From: a virus | IMG/VR virus record: IMGVR_UViG_3300025086_000079 | Coordinates: 1-40,408 of that record | DNA length: 40,408 bases | Reading direction: 5' to 3' (one strand) | Part shown: positions 24,238 to 32,997 of the stretch, one piece after another | Position numbering within the stretch: the first letter of the stretch is position 1 | Layout: every line of letters starts with the position of its first letter | Position numbers and translations under genes: made by a program | Notes under the pieces: generated by a model | The model's database searches: none | Told to the model about the DNA's origin: nothing | The model's input: only the letters and a program-made list of their open reading frames with translations

Positions 24238-24434
24238 TGGATACCCCAGAGCTTTCGGAAAGGCAGACAATGGTAGCTGCCCGTTTGGCTATTTGTTCGG
24301 GTTGTCCCCAACTGGTTAAAAGTTTACAGATATGTAAGGAGTGTGGCTGTTTTATGCCCGCTAAAGTCTGGTTACTCGATTCGTGGTGCCCGCTGTGTAA
24401 GTGGGGCCAAGAAGAACTTAAAGAGGAAGAATAA
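24237..24434 (+). CDS. Small zinc-ribbon protein between terminase and portal
   Basis: This 65-residue protein holds three CxxC-type groups: CSGC, CKECGC and CPLC. That gives enough cysteines for one or two zinc sites. The GTG start overlaps the terminase TAG by one base, and the stop overlaps the portal ATG, so it is translated at matched levels. Similar zinc-ribbon proteins follow terminase genes in other aquatic phages. It may aid terminase-portal docking, but this is inference. Confidence 0.7.
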   Translation: MDTPELSERQTMVAARLAICSGCPQLVKSLQICKECGCFMPAKVWLLDSWCPLCKWGQEELKEEE

Positions 24435-26926
24435 TGGCAATTGAACGAAGCTTATATGGTATGCCCGAAGGGGAGCAAACACCTTCCTTGGAACCCAGCC
24501 TAGAGATAGAAATAGTAGATCCTGAAATGGTTACTCTTGACGATGGGAGTGTAGAGATAACACTAGTCCCTGACATGGAAGACTCAGACATCGCCAACGC
24601 ACCGTTTGATGCAAATCTTGCAGATTACTTAGATGATGGGCAGTTGAACCAGCTGTCGAGTGAGTTAGTGCAAGCAGTGGATGGGGACGTAGGTTCCCGC
24701 CGTGATTGGGCTGAGACTTTCGTTAAAGGGTTGGAAGTACTGGGGTTTAGTTATGAGGACAGGACTGAACCTTGGGAAAATGCCTGTGGTGTGTATAGCA
24801 CAGTACTGGCAGAAGCGGCGATAAGATTCCAAGCAGAGGCCATGAGTGAGACATTCCCAGCGGCTGGCCCTGTAAAAACGCAGATACTCGGTGAGATGAC
24901 GCGAGAAAAAGAAGATGCAGCTCTGCGCGTTAAGACTGATATGAACTATGAGCTGACTGATGTGATGGTGGAGTACAGGCCAGAGCATGAACGCATGTTA
25001 TACAGCCTGGGACTAGCGGGGTCGGCGTTTAAAAAGATTTACTTTGATCCTAATTTGGATAGACAGACTGCAATCTACATCCCAGCGGAAGATATGATCG
25101 TCCCTTACGGCGCATCTAACCTAGAATCAGCCGAGCGTGTCACTCATGTGATGCGTAAGACTAAGAACGAGATGATAAAACTGCAAGATGCAGGGTTTTA
25201 TCGGGAAGTAGACCTTGGTGATCCGGTATCTTTTACTACAGACATCGAAGAAGCCAAGGCTGAACAGTCTGGAATCTCTCTTTCTGCGGATGATCGCTAC
25301 GCCGTGTATGAAATTCACGCGGATATTGTGATTGACGAGGTAGATGGGGCAGATAAACAGGGCGATGACCTACAACTCGCCAAGCCTTACGTCATTACCA
25401 TTGAAAAAGGCACGGGAACAGTGCTGGCAATACGCCGAAACTGGAACCCTGACGACCCATTGATGCTAAAACGCCAGCATTTCGTCCATTATGTGTACGT
25501 TCCAGGGTTTGGTTTCTACGGATTGGGCCTAATTCACATTATTGGCGGCTATGCACGGGCGGGAACGTCACTTATTCGCCAATTAGTGGACGCAGGTACG
25601 CTATCTAACCTACCAGGTGGCCTTAAATCCCGTGGAATGCGGGTAACTACGGGCGATACTCCCATCGGGCCGGGTGAATTCCGTGATGTGGACGTGCCTA
25701 GCGGGTCAATCCGCGAGAATATCCTCCCATTACCGTATAAAGAGCCAAGTCAGACGTTATTGGCCTTATTAGACAAGATAACCGAAGAAGGCCGCAGATT
25801 AGGGGCTATTTCGGACATGAATATCTCCGATATGAGTGCCAATGCACCTGTCGGAACCACATTAGCTCTGTTGGAGCGTACCTTAAAGCCAATGGCTGCG
25901 GTTCAATCCCGTGTCCACTACGCCATGAAGCAGGAGTTTAAACTGCTCAGAGCAATTATGGCTGAGTACGCCCCAGTAGAATATGGTTACGAGCCTGACC
26001 GTGGTACCCCTCGCGCCCGCCAAGCCGACTATGCCACGGTGGAAGTAATTCCTGTCAGCGACCCCAACAGTAGTACGATGGCACAGCGCGTTGTGCAATA
26101 CCAAACCGTACTACAGATGGCACAGGCTACCCCTCAAATCTATGACCTACCCCAACTGCATAGGCAGATGATTGAGGTCTTAGGGATTAAGAACGCAGAC
26201 AAGCTTGTACCCACTGACGATGATATGGTTCCTGTTGACCCAGTAAGCGAAAACATGGACGCTTTGACAGGATCTCCGATCAAAGCTTTTATGTACCAAG
26301 ACCACCAAGCGCATATTTCTGCCCATCAAGCCTTTATGCAAGACCCAATGATTGCACAGACCATTGGTCAAAATCCGTTAGCTAATCAAATTATGGGTGA
26401 ACTGCAAGCCCATATTGCAGAGCACACAGCCTTTTTGTATAGGCGACAGATAGAAGAAAGGATAGGTGCTCCGTTGCCGCCGGTTAATGAAGAACTAACG
26501 GAAGAGATAGAAGTACAGTTAGCTCAATTACAAGCCACCGCAGCTATACAACTTACTCAAGCACATCAGCAGCAACAGGCTCAACAACAAGCAGAGCAAC
26601 AAGCGCAAGATCCGATAATGCAAATGAAACAAGCTGAGTTGGCATTGAAAGGTGATGAGCAAGAACGTAAGGCTCTGAAGGACGCCGCTGATGTTGCGTT
26701 GGACCAAGAGCGTTTAGCACTTGACACAAAGAAAGCAGAGACAACGGCAATTATTGAAGCTAGTCGCATAGCTGCTCAAAACCAACAAGCTGAAGCTAAA
26801 AACGACTTAGAGGAAGCTAAAGCTATAATTGATTTAACTAAAGCTAAAGGTGAAGAAAAACGAACTAGAGCAGAAGCGCATCGTGATGCGTCTGAAGCCT
26901 ACCGCGATGACCGAGAGGATAGATAA
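24434..26926 (+). CDS. Portal protein
   Basis: This 830-residue protein has the typical podovirus-type portal pattern: an acidic N-terminus, helical WENACGVYSTVLAEAAIRFQAEAMSE, a wing region, and the long clip/stem helices around LLALLDKITEEGRRLGAISDMNI. Its size is close to P22-like portals. The last 140 residues are Gln-, Ala- and Lys-rich coiled coil, probably the barrel inside the head. It forms the dodecameric ring that receives the terminase and head-tail adaptors. Its position after the terminase is standard. Confidence 0.9.
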   Translation: MAIERSLYGMPEGEQTPSLEPSLEIEIVDPEMVTLDDGSVEITLVPDMEDSDIANAPFDANLADYLDDGQLNQLSSELVQAVDGDVGSRRDWAETFVKGLEVLGFSYEDRTEPWENACGVYSTVLAEAAIRFQAEAMSETFPAAGPVKTQILGEMTREKEDAALRVKTDMNYELTDVMVEYRPEHERMLYSLGLAGSAFKKIYFDPNLDRQTAIYIPAEDMIVPYGASNLESAERVTHVMRKTKNEMIKLQDAGFYREVDLGDPVSFTTDIEEAKAEQSGISLSADDRYAVYEIHADIVIDEVDGADKQGDDLQLAKPYVITIEKGTGTVLAIRRNWNPDDPLMLKRQHFVHYVYVPGFGFYGLGLIHIIGGYARAGTSLIRQLVDAGTLSNLPGGLKSRGMRVTTGDTPIGPGEFRDVDVPSGSIRENILPLPYKEPSQTLLALLDKITEEGRRLGAISDMNISDMSANAPVGTTLALLERTLKPMAAVQSRVHYAMKQEFKLLRAIMAEYAPVEYGYEPDRGTPRARQADYATVEVIPVSDPNSSTMAQRVVQYQTVLQMAQATPQIYDLPQLHRQMIEVLGIKNADKLVPTDDDMVPVDPVSENMDALTGSPIKAFMYQDHQAHISAHQAFMQDPMIAQTIGQNPLANQIMGELQAHIAEHTAFLYRRQIEERIGAPLPPVNEELTEEIEVQLAQLQATAAIQLTQAHQQQQAQQQAEQQAQDPIMQMKQAELALKGDEQERKALKDAADVALDQERLALDTKKAETTAIIEASRIAAQNQQAEAKNDLEEAKAIIDLTKAKGEEKRTRAEAHRDASEAYRDDREDR

Positions 26927-27123
26927 TGGCTAAAACTGTCTTTGAAGTATTGGTAGAAAAACTGACTGACCAGAAACGGTCTAGCGAAGACTTTATAAAA
27001 AGCGGCGCAGCTAAAGATTACGCCGATTATAAAGAAGTGTGTGGTGTGCTTCGGGGTCTGGACACCGCATTACGAGAAGTAAATGACCTCTCGCGTATAC
27101 ACATGGAAAACCAAGATGACTGA
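26926..27123 (+). CDS. Small helical head-module protein
   Basis: This 65-residue protein is predicted helical and amphipathic throughout (VFEVLVEKLTDQKRSSEDFI, then YKEVCGVLRGLDTALREV). It starts one base inside the portal stop codon and ends inside the co-chaperonin start. Many phages encode such a short protein after the portal; its role is not known. Confidence 0.7.
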   Translation: MAKTVFEVLVEKLTDQKRSSEDFIKSGAAKDYADYKEVCGVLRGLDTALREVNDLSRIHMENQDD

Positions 27124-27526
27124 AATGACAGCCTTAGAAATCAAACGTAGAGATAAGCTGCAAGAGGAAGAAGTAGCGCAAGAGAAGTTAGATGCCCTTA
27201 TCCCCAAGCCTGTGGGATACAGAGTACTTATTGCGTTGCCTAACGTAGAAGACACTTTTGCTGGTGGTATAGCAAAAGCAGCCAAGACACTCCATGAAGA
27301 GTACATCCTGTCTACGATAGGGTTGGTACTGGACATGGGAGAGCAAGCGTATGCGGATAAAGACCGATTTCCCACTGGTCCCTGGTGTAAACAAGGTGAC
27401 TACGTAATGTTTCGGGCCAATACTGGCACGCGCTTTAAAGTCGGCAAACAAGAGTATCGTCTGATGAATGATGATTCTATTGAAGCTGTCGTTGATGACC
27501 CGAGTGTAATATCTCGCGCAAACTAA
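27116..27526 (+). CDS. GroES-like co-chaperonin
   Basis: This 136-residue protein has a Cpn10-like core: PVGYRVLIALP at the first strand, a mobile-loop-like GGIAKAAKTLHEEY, STIGLVLDMGEQAY, then GDYVMFRANTGTRFKVGKQEYRLMNDDSIEAVV. This is the order of a GroES domain. It would cap host GroEL and help fold the capsid or other virion proteins, as T4 gp31 does. I start it at ATG 27116, overlapping the upstream gene, since an upstream start at 27083 lies deep within that gene. Its place between portal and scaffold supports a head assembly role. Confidence 0.85.
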   Translation: MTEMTALEIKRRDKLQEEEVAQEKLDALIPKPVGYRVLIALPNVEDTFAGGIAKAAKTLHEEYILSTIGLVLDMGEQAYADKDRFPTGPWCKQGDYVMFRANTGTRFKVGKQEYRLMNDDSIEAVVDDPSVISRAN

Positions 27527-27536
27527 GGAGTAACTT

Positions 27537-28562
27537 ATGCCTATCCAGAAAGTAGAATATGAATTTCCTGATCCCGACAAAATAGAAGCTGCTGCTGAAA
27601 TAGAAGTCGAGGCCCCTGAACAAACAACGGATATAGAGGTGGAAGGCGCGGTTGGAAGGGAAGAAATAAAATCACCGCCCCAAGAGAAAAAACCTGAAGT
27701 AGAAATTGAAGTAATAGATGACACGCCTGAAAAAGATAAAGGCAAGGTTCCTTCTACTAACTTTAAAGAAGTAGATGACGAAGAGTTAGAAAGCTATTCT
27801 AAATCCGTAAAGAAACGAATTGGGCAACTAAACAAAGCTACCCATGACGAACGGCGGGCTAAAGAGGCTGCGGAAAGACAACTGGCAGAACTTACGAGAA
27901 TATCTAAGCCACTGTTTGAAGAGAATAAACAACTTAAAAGTCGAGTAGACCGAAGCCAAGAAGCCATGCTTAAGCAAGCTAAGGCATCGGTTGAAGCAGA
28001 AATGCTTGCTGCCAAAAGGCAATACAAAGATGCCTACGAGTCGGGTGATGCAGATGCTATTGTAGCGGCACAAGAAGCTATTACGACTGCTAAGATTAGA
28101 GATGACAAAGTTACTAATTTTAAACGACAACCTTTACAAACCCCTGAAAATGATATAAAAGTACCGCAAAACAATGTTGAGCCCGCACAACCAGCTAAAG
28201 ATCCACGGGCGCAAGATTGGGCTGAAAAAAATACTTGGTTTGGTTCGGACGATGAAATGACAGCGTTCGCTTTAGGTTTAGATTCCAAACTCAAGAAAAA
28301 CGGGATAGACCCGCGAAGTGAAGAATACTACGAGAAAATTAATTCTCGTATGCGAGAAGTTTTTCCAGATAACTTTGATGCGGAGGTTGAAGAAGCCCCT
28401 GCGCAACGCAAGCAAAGCAATGTGGTTGCACCCGCTACGCGGAGCACGAAACCTAACAAGGTTACATTATCGCAAACACAAGTACACCTAGCTAAACGGT
28501 TAGGGGTACCAGTTGAAGAATACGCCAAAAAGGCTGCTGAATTAATTAGGGAGCAAAGGTAA
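27537..28562 (+). CDS. Scaffolding protein
   Basis: This 341-residue, highly charged protein has an acidic disordered N-terminal 85 residues and a long coiled coil (about 85-190, rich in Glu, Lys and Ala). Its C-terminus is basic and helical (SQTQVHLAKRLGVPVEEYAKK), a typical capsid-binding end. The position between the portal and capsid genes is standard for a head scaffold. AAGGAG precedes the ATG. No protease domain is visible, so the scaffold may leave intact or be removed by another enzyme. Confidence 0.8.
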   Translation: MPIQKVEYEFPDPDKIEAAAEIEVEAPEQTTDIEVEGAVGREEIKSPPQEKKPEVEIEVIDDTPEKDKGKVPSTNFKEVDDEELESYSKSVKKRIGQLNKATHDERRAKEAAERQLAELTRISKPLFEENKQLKSRVDRSQEAMLKQAKASVEAEMLAAKRQYKDAYESGDADAIVAAQEAITTAKIRDDKVTNFKRQPLQTPENDIKVPQNNVEPAQPAKDPRAQDWAEKNTWFGSDDEMTAFALGLDSKLKKNGIDPRSEEYYEKINSRMREVFPDNFDAEVEEAPAQRKQSNVVAPATRSTKPNKVTLSQTQVHLAKRLGVPVEEYAKKAAELIREQR

Positions 28563-29005
28563 TGGAAACAAGACTAGACAGAGAATTAGATACTAACGAA
28601 AAGAAAGCCCATAAACCGGCATGGAAGAGGCCAGAGCTTTTACCTGACCCTACCCCGCAAGAAGGCTATACTTTTCATTGGGTTCGCGTTTCTACTAATG
28701 GTCAACCTGACCCTACCAATGTTTCTTCTAAGCTACGAGAAGGCTGGGAGCCGTGCAAAGCCTCAGACCACCCAGAGATTCATCTGGTGAGTATTGAGAA
28801 TGATCGCTTTAAAGACAATATTGTCATGGGCGGTTTAATGCTTTGTAAAGCCCCAAAAGAGCTTGTTGAGGAACGCAGTGCTTATTATCAAGAAACTAAT
28901 GAAGCGCAGATACGTTCCGTAGACAATAATTTAATGCGAGAGTCTGACCCTAGAATGCCAATGTTCAATGAACGGTCTACTAAGGTTACTTTCGGTAAAG
29001 GATAA
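28562..29005 (+). CDS. Conserved head-module protein
   Basis: This 147-residue protein starts one base inside the scaffold stop. It has a charged N-terminal region, a central YTFHWVRVSTNGQPDPTNV with beta character, and GWEPCKASDHPE. I recognise the arrangement from other phages, where it lies between scaffold and capsid genes without an assigned function. It may be a minor head or assembly protein. Confidence 0.7.
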   Translation: METRLDRELDTNEKKAHKPAWKRPELLPDPTPQEGYTFHWVRVSTNGQPDPTNVSSKLREGWEPCKASDHPEIHLVSIENDRFKDNIVMGGLMLCKAPKELVEERSAYYQETNEAQIRSVDNNLMRESDPRMPMFNERSTKVTFGKG

Positions 29006-29020
29006 TTAGGAGATATTCTA

Positions 29021-29623
29021 ATGGCTACAACAGCAACCCCTTATGGGTTAAAGCCTTTGAATGAAATCGGGGGACTTCCGTATGCGGGAGCAACTCGAAA
29101 GCTTCCTATTACTTCTGGCTACAATACTAACCTGTTCTATGGTGCAGTCGTTACGATTGCTACTAACGGTACTATTGAGCTAGTAACTACCAACGGGGAT
29201 AATTCAACACCTTTCCCTGCTGGTACAATAGGCGTATTCATGGGCTGTTCCTACACAGACGCAACGTTGGGTTTTGTTAACCGTCAAATGTGGCCCGCTA
29301 ACACAGTGGCTGATGATGCGTTGGCATTCATCGTAGATGACCCCAACACTTTGTTCCAAGCTCAAGCTGCGGGTATTATTACGCAAACTGACTTAGGGCA
29401 AAATACGCATTTTAACGCGGTACAATCGACTTCTACAGGTAGCACTGCTACAGGTAACTCGAACACTGCGTTAGATGCAACAACCGCTACTACTGCTGGT
29501 TTTGCTTTCCGAATCGTTGACTTTGTTGACGCACCGGGAAGTACAGTTGGTGATGCGTTTACTGATGTGATCGTAAAGTTCAACCCCGGAGCACATTCTT
29601 ACACTAACCAGACAGGTATATAA
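29021..29623 (+). CDS. Head decoration-like protein
   Basis: This 200-residue, beta-rich protein with many Thr, Ala and Gly begins with YGLKPLNEIGGLPYAGATRK. It lies directly before the major capsid gene with a strong ribosome binding site (AGGAG). This is the place of decoration or cement proteins, and the composition fits. The family assignment is by context and pattern; a minor capsid role is equally possible. Confidence 0.65.
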   Translation: MATTATPYGLKPLNEIGGLPYAGATRKLPITSGYNTNLFYGAVVTIATNGTIELVTTNGDNSTPFPAGTIGVFMGCSYTDATLGFVNRQMWPANTVADDALAFIVDDPNTLFQAQAAGIITQTDLGQNTHFNAVQSTSTGSTATGNSNTALDATTATTAGFAFRIVDFVDAPGSTVGDAFTDVIVKFNPGAHSYTNQTGI

Positions 29624-29636
29624 GGAGACTTGAGAT

Positions 29637-30548
29637 ATGGCTATTTCACGAGCGCAACTCCTCAAGGAACTCCTTCCGGGTTTAAATGCCCTGTTTGGCC
29701 TTGAGTATGCAAGATATGGTGAAGAAACTAAGGAAATCTTTGAGACAGAGACTTCTGACCGTTCCTTCGAAGAAGAGGTGAAGTTATCAGGCTTTGGTGC
29801 TGCCCCCGTTAAAAACGAAGGCGCGGCAATTGCTTATGACAACGCCCAGGAAACTTACACAGCGCGTTACGTCAATGAAACGATTGCTATGGGATTCTCA
29901 ATAACTGAAGAAGCTATTGAAGATAACCTGTACGATTCGCTTTCTGCACGTTATACAAAGGCACTAGCTAGAGCGATGGCTTACACCAAGCAGGTTAAAG
30001 GTGCGACTATCCTCAACACTGGTTTTGCTGGTGGCCCTACTTATGGGGACGGCCAGACTTTGTTTTCAACAGCGCATCCACTAGTTTCTGGTGGAACTAA
30101 CGCAAATACTCCAGCTACTGGCGTTGACTTAAACGAGACTTCTTTGGAAGCAGCGGTTATTTCAATAGCAGGTTGGACTGATGAGCGTGGTCTGTTGATT
30201 GCTGCTAAACCTCGTAAGCTTGTAATTCCTCCTGCGTTGCAATTTGTTGCTACACGCTTGATGGACTCTGAGCTTCGGGTTAGCACGGCTGACAATGACA
30301 TCAACGCCATGCGTAATAACGGTACAGTTCCAGAGGGTTTTACAGTTAATAACTATCTGACTGACGGTAATGCGTGGTTCTTGATGACTGACGTGCCAAA
30401 TGGTTTGAAGCACTTTATCCGTACCCCAATGTCTACATCTATGGATGCTGACTTTGATACTGGTAATAGCCGCTATAAAGCCCGTGAGAGATATAGCTTC
30501 GGCGTATCTGACCCACTGGGTGTATACGGCTCGCCGGGTGCTACATAG
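29637..30548 (+). CDS. Major capsid protein (Mu gpT-like)
   Basis: In this 303-residue protein, the core reads like the Mu gpT/HK97-fold capsid group: VNETIAMGFSITEEAIEDNL, SARYTKALARAMAYTK, and FSTAHPLVSGG. The C-terminal half (PRKLVIPPALQFVATRLM, FIRTPMSTSMDADFDTGN) is also typical. AAGGAG seven to nine bases before the ATG and a strong terminator after the stop give a separate, high-output unit, as expected of the most abundant virion protein. No delta-domain or protease is attached. Confidence 0.85.
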   Translation: MAISRAQLLKELLPGLNALFGLEYARYGEETKEIFETETSDRSFEEEVKLSGFGAAPVKNEGAAIAYDNAQETYTARYVNETIAMGFSITEEAIEDNLYDSLSARYTKALARAMAYTKQVKGATILNTGFAGGPTYGDGQTLFSTAHPLVSGGTNANTPATGVDLNETSLEAAVISIAGWTDERGLLIAAKPRKLVIPPALQFVATRLMDSELRVSTADNDINAMRNNGTVPEGFTVNNYLTDGNAWFLMTDVPNGLKHFIRTPMSTSMDADFDTGNSRYKARERYSFGVSDPLGVYGSPGAT

Positions 30549-30589
30549 ACCACCCCTTAAAATCATAATAAGAAGTATGAATGATTTTG

Positions 30590-30613
30590 ACCCCGCCTTG
30601 TGCGGGGTTTTTT
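30590..30613 (+). terminator. Intrinsic terminator after the capsid gene
   Basis: CCCCGC (30591-30596) and GCGGGG (30602-30607) form a six-base GC stem with a five-base loop, followed directly by TTTTTT. It is the clearest rho-independent terminator in the window. It would limit transcription of the downstream tail genes relative to the capsid. Confidence 0.9.
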
Positions 30614-30650
30614 ATTGGGGTACACTTTCTCCACTATCGGGACTAACCCG

Positions 30651-30692
30651 TATATCTGACAGCGCCCGACTGACTTCATGCAGACAGATATA
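30651..30692 (+). promoter_or_regulatory. Inverted repeat in the leader after the terminator
   Basis: TATATCTG (30651-30658) and CAGATATA (30685-30692) are perfect eight-base arms 26 bases apart, with shorter GACAG-like matches inside. It sits between the terminator and the ribosome binding site of the next gene. It could be an operator, an RNA hairpin at the transcript end, or a processing site. No strong promoter is seen between it and the next start codon. Confidence 0.45.
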
Positions 30693-30719
30693 CCTCAACT
30701 CGCATGAGAGGAATTTATA

Positions 30720-31322
30720 ATGGCTAGAACTACTTTTTCTGGGCCTGTCCGGTCACTCAACGGTTTTGTTTCCGCTGGGCCGGGAGCAGCACAAGAAATC
30801 ACTGCTGACAACACTACGTTAGCTCTTTCTATTTTCCCTACTCCTACAGTAGACGCTAGTAATAATCCTACTGGGGCTATTACTCCGGGTAATGCTGGGG
30901 TTATTAATGTCTATGCTTCAACTAATGGAACAGGGGCAGGACAACTTACACTCCCTGCGGTATTGGATACTGTGCCTTCAAGCACTACTCCTCCTACCGA
31001 CCCAACTGCTCCTGACCAACAGAACCAACTAGGTGCTCAGATTGTTGTTATTAGTGGGTTTGACCTTTCTAATGATCTGGTCATTAAACCTTCTGGAGCT
31101 GATGTGTTTACTGGATATGCAATGTCCGTAGATTCAGCAGGACTTACTAAAACATTCCTAGCTACACCGGGTGATACTACATTCACTTGGAATGGCGGTA
31201 CTACTGGTGGTGACGTAGATAGCATTATCAAGTGTACTATTGTTGCTGCGAACACGTGGTACGTAGAAGCGGTATGTTTTGGTGCTGGTGGCGGTGCTGG
31301 TGCTACTCCGTTTAGTGCTTAA
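30720..31322 (+). CDS. Virion structural protein, beta-rich
   Basis: This 200-residue protein is rich in Thr, Ser, Gly and Pro, with a low-complexity middle (VPSSTTPPTDPTAPDQQ). GAGAGGA precedes the ATG. It lies right after the capsid terminator, and its composition fits a head fibre or surface decoration protein. No catalytic motif is present. A Gly/Ala-rich tail (FGAGGGAGATPFSA) ends it. Confidence 0.6.
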   Translation: MARTTFSGPVRSLNGFVSAGPGAAQEITADNTTLALSIFPTPTVDASNNPTGAITPGNAGVINVYASTNGTGAGQLTLPAVLDTVPSSTTPPTDPTAPDQQNQLGAQIVVISGFDLSNDLVIKPSGADVFTGYAMSVDSAGLTKTFLATPGDTTFTWNGGTTGGDVDSIIKCTIVAANTWYVEAVCFGAGGGAGATPFSA

Positions 31323-31347
31323 TACTAACTTTGAGGAGTGAACTATT

Positions 31348-31758
31348 ATGGCTGATGCACTTACAAGCCAAGTAATACAGGATGGTGGGCGCACTGCCAT
31401 CCTTAAATTCACCAATGTCAGTGATGGGTCGGGACAAGCTGAAGCAGCACTTATAGATGTGTCTACTCTTTCTGCCGATCCTGTCACTAAGCAAGCGTGT
31501 ACTGGAGTTACCTTACAAAAGATTACCTTTTCTAACATTGGAATGGGTGTAGAACTTTTGTGGGATGCTACTACTAACGTACCCCTTTTGAACCTCCCTC
31601 AAGATTGGGAAGATACCATTGATTTTTCAGACTTTGGTATCCCTAATAACAGTGGGGCGGGTAGTACTGGGGATATATTAGTGACTACGGTAGGAGCTAC
31701 CGCAGGAGATACGTACTTACTAGTGATTACGGTGACTAAATCGTATGCCAGCGCCTAA
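31348..31758 (+). CDS. Virion structural protein
   Basis: This 136-residue beta-rich protein begins MADALTSQVIQDGGRTAILKF. The order of strands and turns resembles small virion proteins found beside capsid genes in marine phages. GAGGAG upstream supports the start. It overlaps the first basic-protein gene by 14 bases. The role is unknown, probably head surface or head-tail. Confidence 0.6.
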   Translation: MADALTSQVIQDGGRTAILKFTNVSDGSGQAEAALIDVSTLSADPVTKQACTGVTLQKITFSNIGMGVELLWDATTNVPLLNLPQDWEDTIDFSDFGIPNNSGAGSTGDILVTTVGATAGDTYLLVITVTKSYASA

Positions 31759-32041
31759 GAAAAAGGGGACTATGAAAGGCCACACTATTAAAGGTGGTCA
31801 TAAGCGCCCGACTAAATCTGGTGCAGGTATGACCAAGAAGGGTGTGGCTAAATACCGTAAGGACAACCCTGGCTCTAAACTTAAAACAGCCGTTACTGGT
31901 AAAGTGAAGAAGGGCAGCAAGGACGCAAAGCGGCGTAAGTCGTTCTGTGCGCGTTCTGCTGGGCAGATGAAACAATTTCCAAAAGCAGCTAAGAACCCTA
32001 ATTCTAGGCTGCGTCAAGCTAGAAAACGGTGGAAGTGTTAA
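31745..32041 (+). CDS. Lys/Arg-rich DNA-associated virion-type protein
   Basis: This 98-residue, very basic protein has KSGAGMTKKGVAKYRKDN, RKSFCARSAGQMKQFPK and a C-terminal RKRWKC. I recognise this series from small basic proteins of many aquatic phages. It likely binds phage DNA inside the head or helps condense it, but this is inferred from charge. It is the first of seven consecutive basic proteins (31745-33451), with an eighth at 34004. Confidence 0.75.
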   Translation: MPAPKKKGTMKGHTIKGGHKRPTKSGAGMTKKGVAKYRKDNPGSKLKTAVTGKVKKGSKDAKRRKSFCARSAGQMKQFPKAAKNPNSRLRQARKRWKC

Positions 32042-32604
32042 TGCCAAGTAAGACTAAGAAACAAGCTAAATTTATGGCGGCAGTAGCTAACAGCCCTAAG
32101 TTTGCTAAGAAAGCGGGAGTCCCACAAAGTGTGGGTAAAGAGTTTGCTAAAGCAGACAAAGGTAAAAAATTTAAGGAGGGCGGTATGCCTAGTAGAAAAC
32201 ATGACAAAAAGGTTATTCGTAACCTGGATGACGAAATCTATCGGATTGCTCCTAAAGAACGTATGGGTGGGGCTGAAGGTAGAGATGCTCGTCAAGAACG
32301 TTTACGCTTAAATAAAGAAAAACGTTTTGAAAAGAATAGGTTAGACGGTATGGCTGCTGGTGGTAAAGTTAAAAAGCAGGGGTACAATGATCGTTTAGAT
32401 GAGTCTATGGGCGCTAGGAACGGCAAAAAGTCCCAGAGCATGGCTTCTCGTAGAAACGAAAGCAAAGGTATGGAAAAGTCTATGGGTAAAGGCGCGTACT
32501 CAGGCGCTTCTACTATGATGGCTAAAGGCGGTAAGGTAGGCAGTGCTTCAAGCCGCGCCGATGGCATTGCGCGTAAAGGCCATACCCGTGGAAGAATAGT
32601 TTAA
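32041..32604 (+). CDS. Basic virion-type protein, GGK/RADGIA type
   Basis: This 187-residue protein starts with KTKKQAKFMAAVANSPKFAKK and includes AAGGKVKKQGYNDRL and SSRADGIARKGHTRGRIV at the C-terminus, motifs common in marine phage basic proteins. I take ATG 32041, which overlaps the previous TAA (TAATG). It is probably disordered and nucleic-acid-binding. The internal FKEGGMPSR, AAGGKVKK and MAKGGKV units look like repeated modules. Confidence 0.7.
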   Translation: MPSKTKKQAKFMAAVANSPKFAKKAGVPQSVGKEFAKADKGKKFKEGGMPSRKHDKKVIRNLDDEIYRIAPKERMGGAEGRDARQERLRLNKEKRFEKNRLDGMAAGGKVKKQGYNDRLDESMGARNGKKSQSMASRRNESKGMEKSMGKGAYSGASTMMAKGGKVGSASSRADGIARKGHTRGRIV

Positions 32605-32630
32605 CTAGTTGATACTTAAGGAGATATATT

Positions 32631-32747
32631 ATGGTTGGCTTATTTGGCAGACCTGATCCGGGCGAAACAGCAACCCCTAAAGCAAAACCTAAAGCAGAGC
32701 CTAAGAAAGCTGCTCCTAAAAAGACGGTAAAGAAAAAAACTAAGTGA
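32631..32747 (+). CDS. 38-residue histone H1-like basic protein
   Basis: A short frame with a strong ribosome binding site (AAGGAGAT) starts MVGLFGRPDPGETATPK and continues as repeated PK/AP-KK units (KAEPKKAAPKKTVKKKTK), like a histone H1 tail. The Lys/Pro/Ala composition suggests DNA compaction. It is one of the array of basic proteins here. Confidence 0.65.
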   Translation: MVGLFGRPDPGETATPKAKPKAEPKKAAPKKTVKKKTK

Positions 32748-32757
32748 GGTGGCTTGC

Positions 32758-32997
32758 ATGATGAAGTGTCGAGGCATGGGTGTAATGAGCCCAGACAAGA
32801 TGCCGAAAAAAAGCAGGAAACTTAAAAAAGGTGGGTGGATTCAAAAAGCCATAAAGAAACCTGGTGCGTTGCGTAAGCAATTAGGGGTTAAGGCAGGGGA
32901 GAAAATACCTGCTAAAAAACTAAATGCGGCTGCTAAAGAACCAGGAAAACTGGGGCAACGTGCACGTTTAGCTAAAACTTTAAGGGGTATGGCGTAG
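32758..32997 (+). CDS. Basic protein with MMKCRGMG start
   Basis: This 79-residue protein starts with MMKCRGMGVMSPDKMPKK and has many Lys-rich stretches. Its first 24 bases are nearly the same as those of the next gene (22 of 24 bases), indicating duplication of a gene start. The ATG follows GAGG. It is likely a nucleic-acid-binding virion protein, by composition only. Confidence 0.6.
   Translation: MMKCRGMGVMSPDKMPKKSRKLKKGGWIQKAIKKPGALRKQLGVKAGEKIPAKKLNAAAKEPGKLGQRARLAKTLRGMA

Noticed and set aside
27188-27745. Minus-strand frame of 185 codons
   Set aside because: It is antisense to the co-chaperonin and scaffold genes, which have clear family features.
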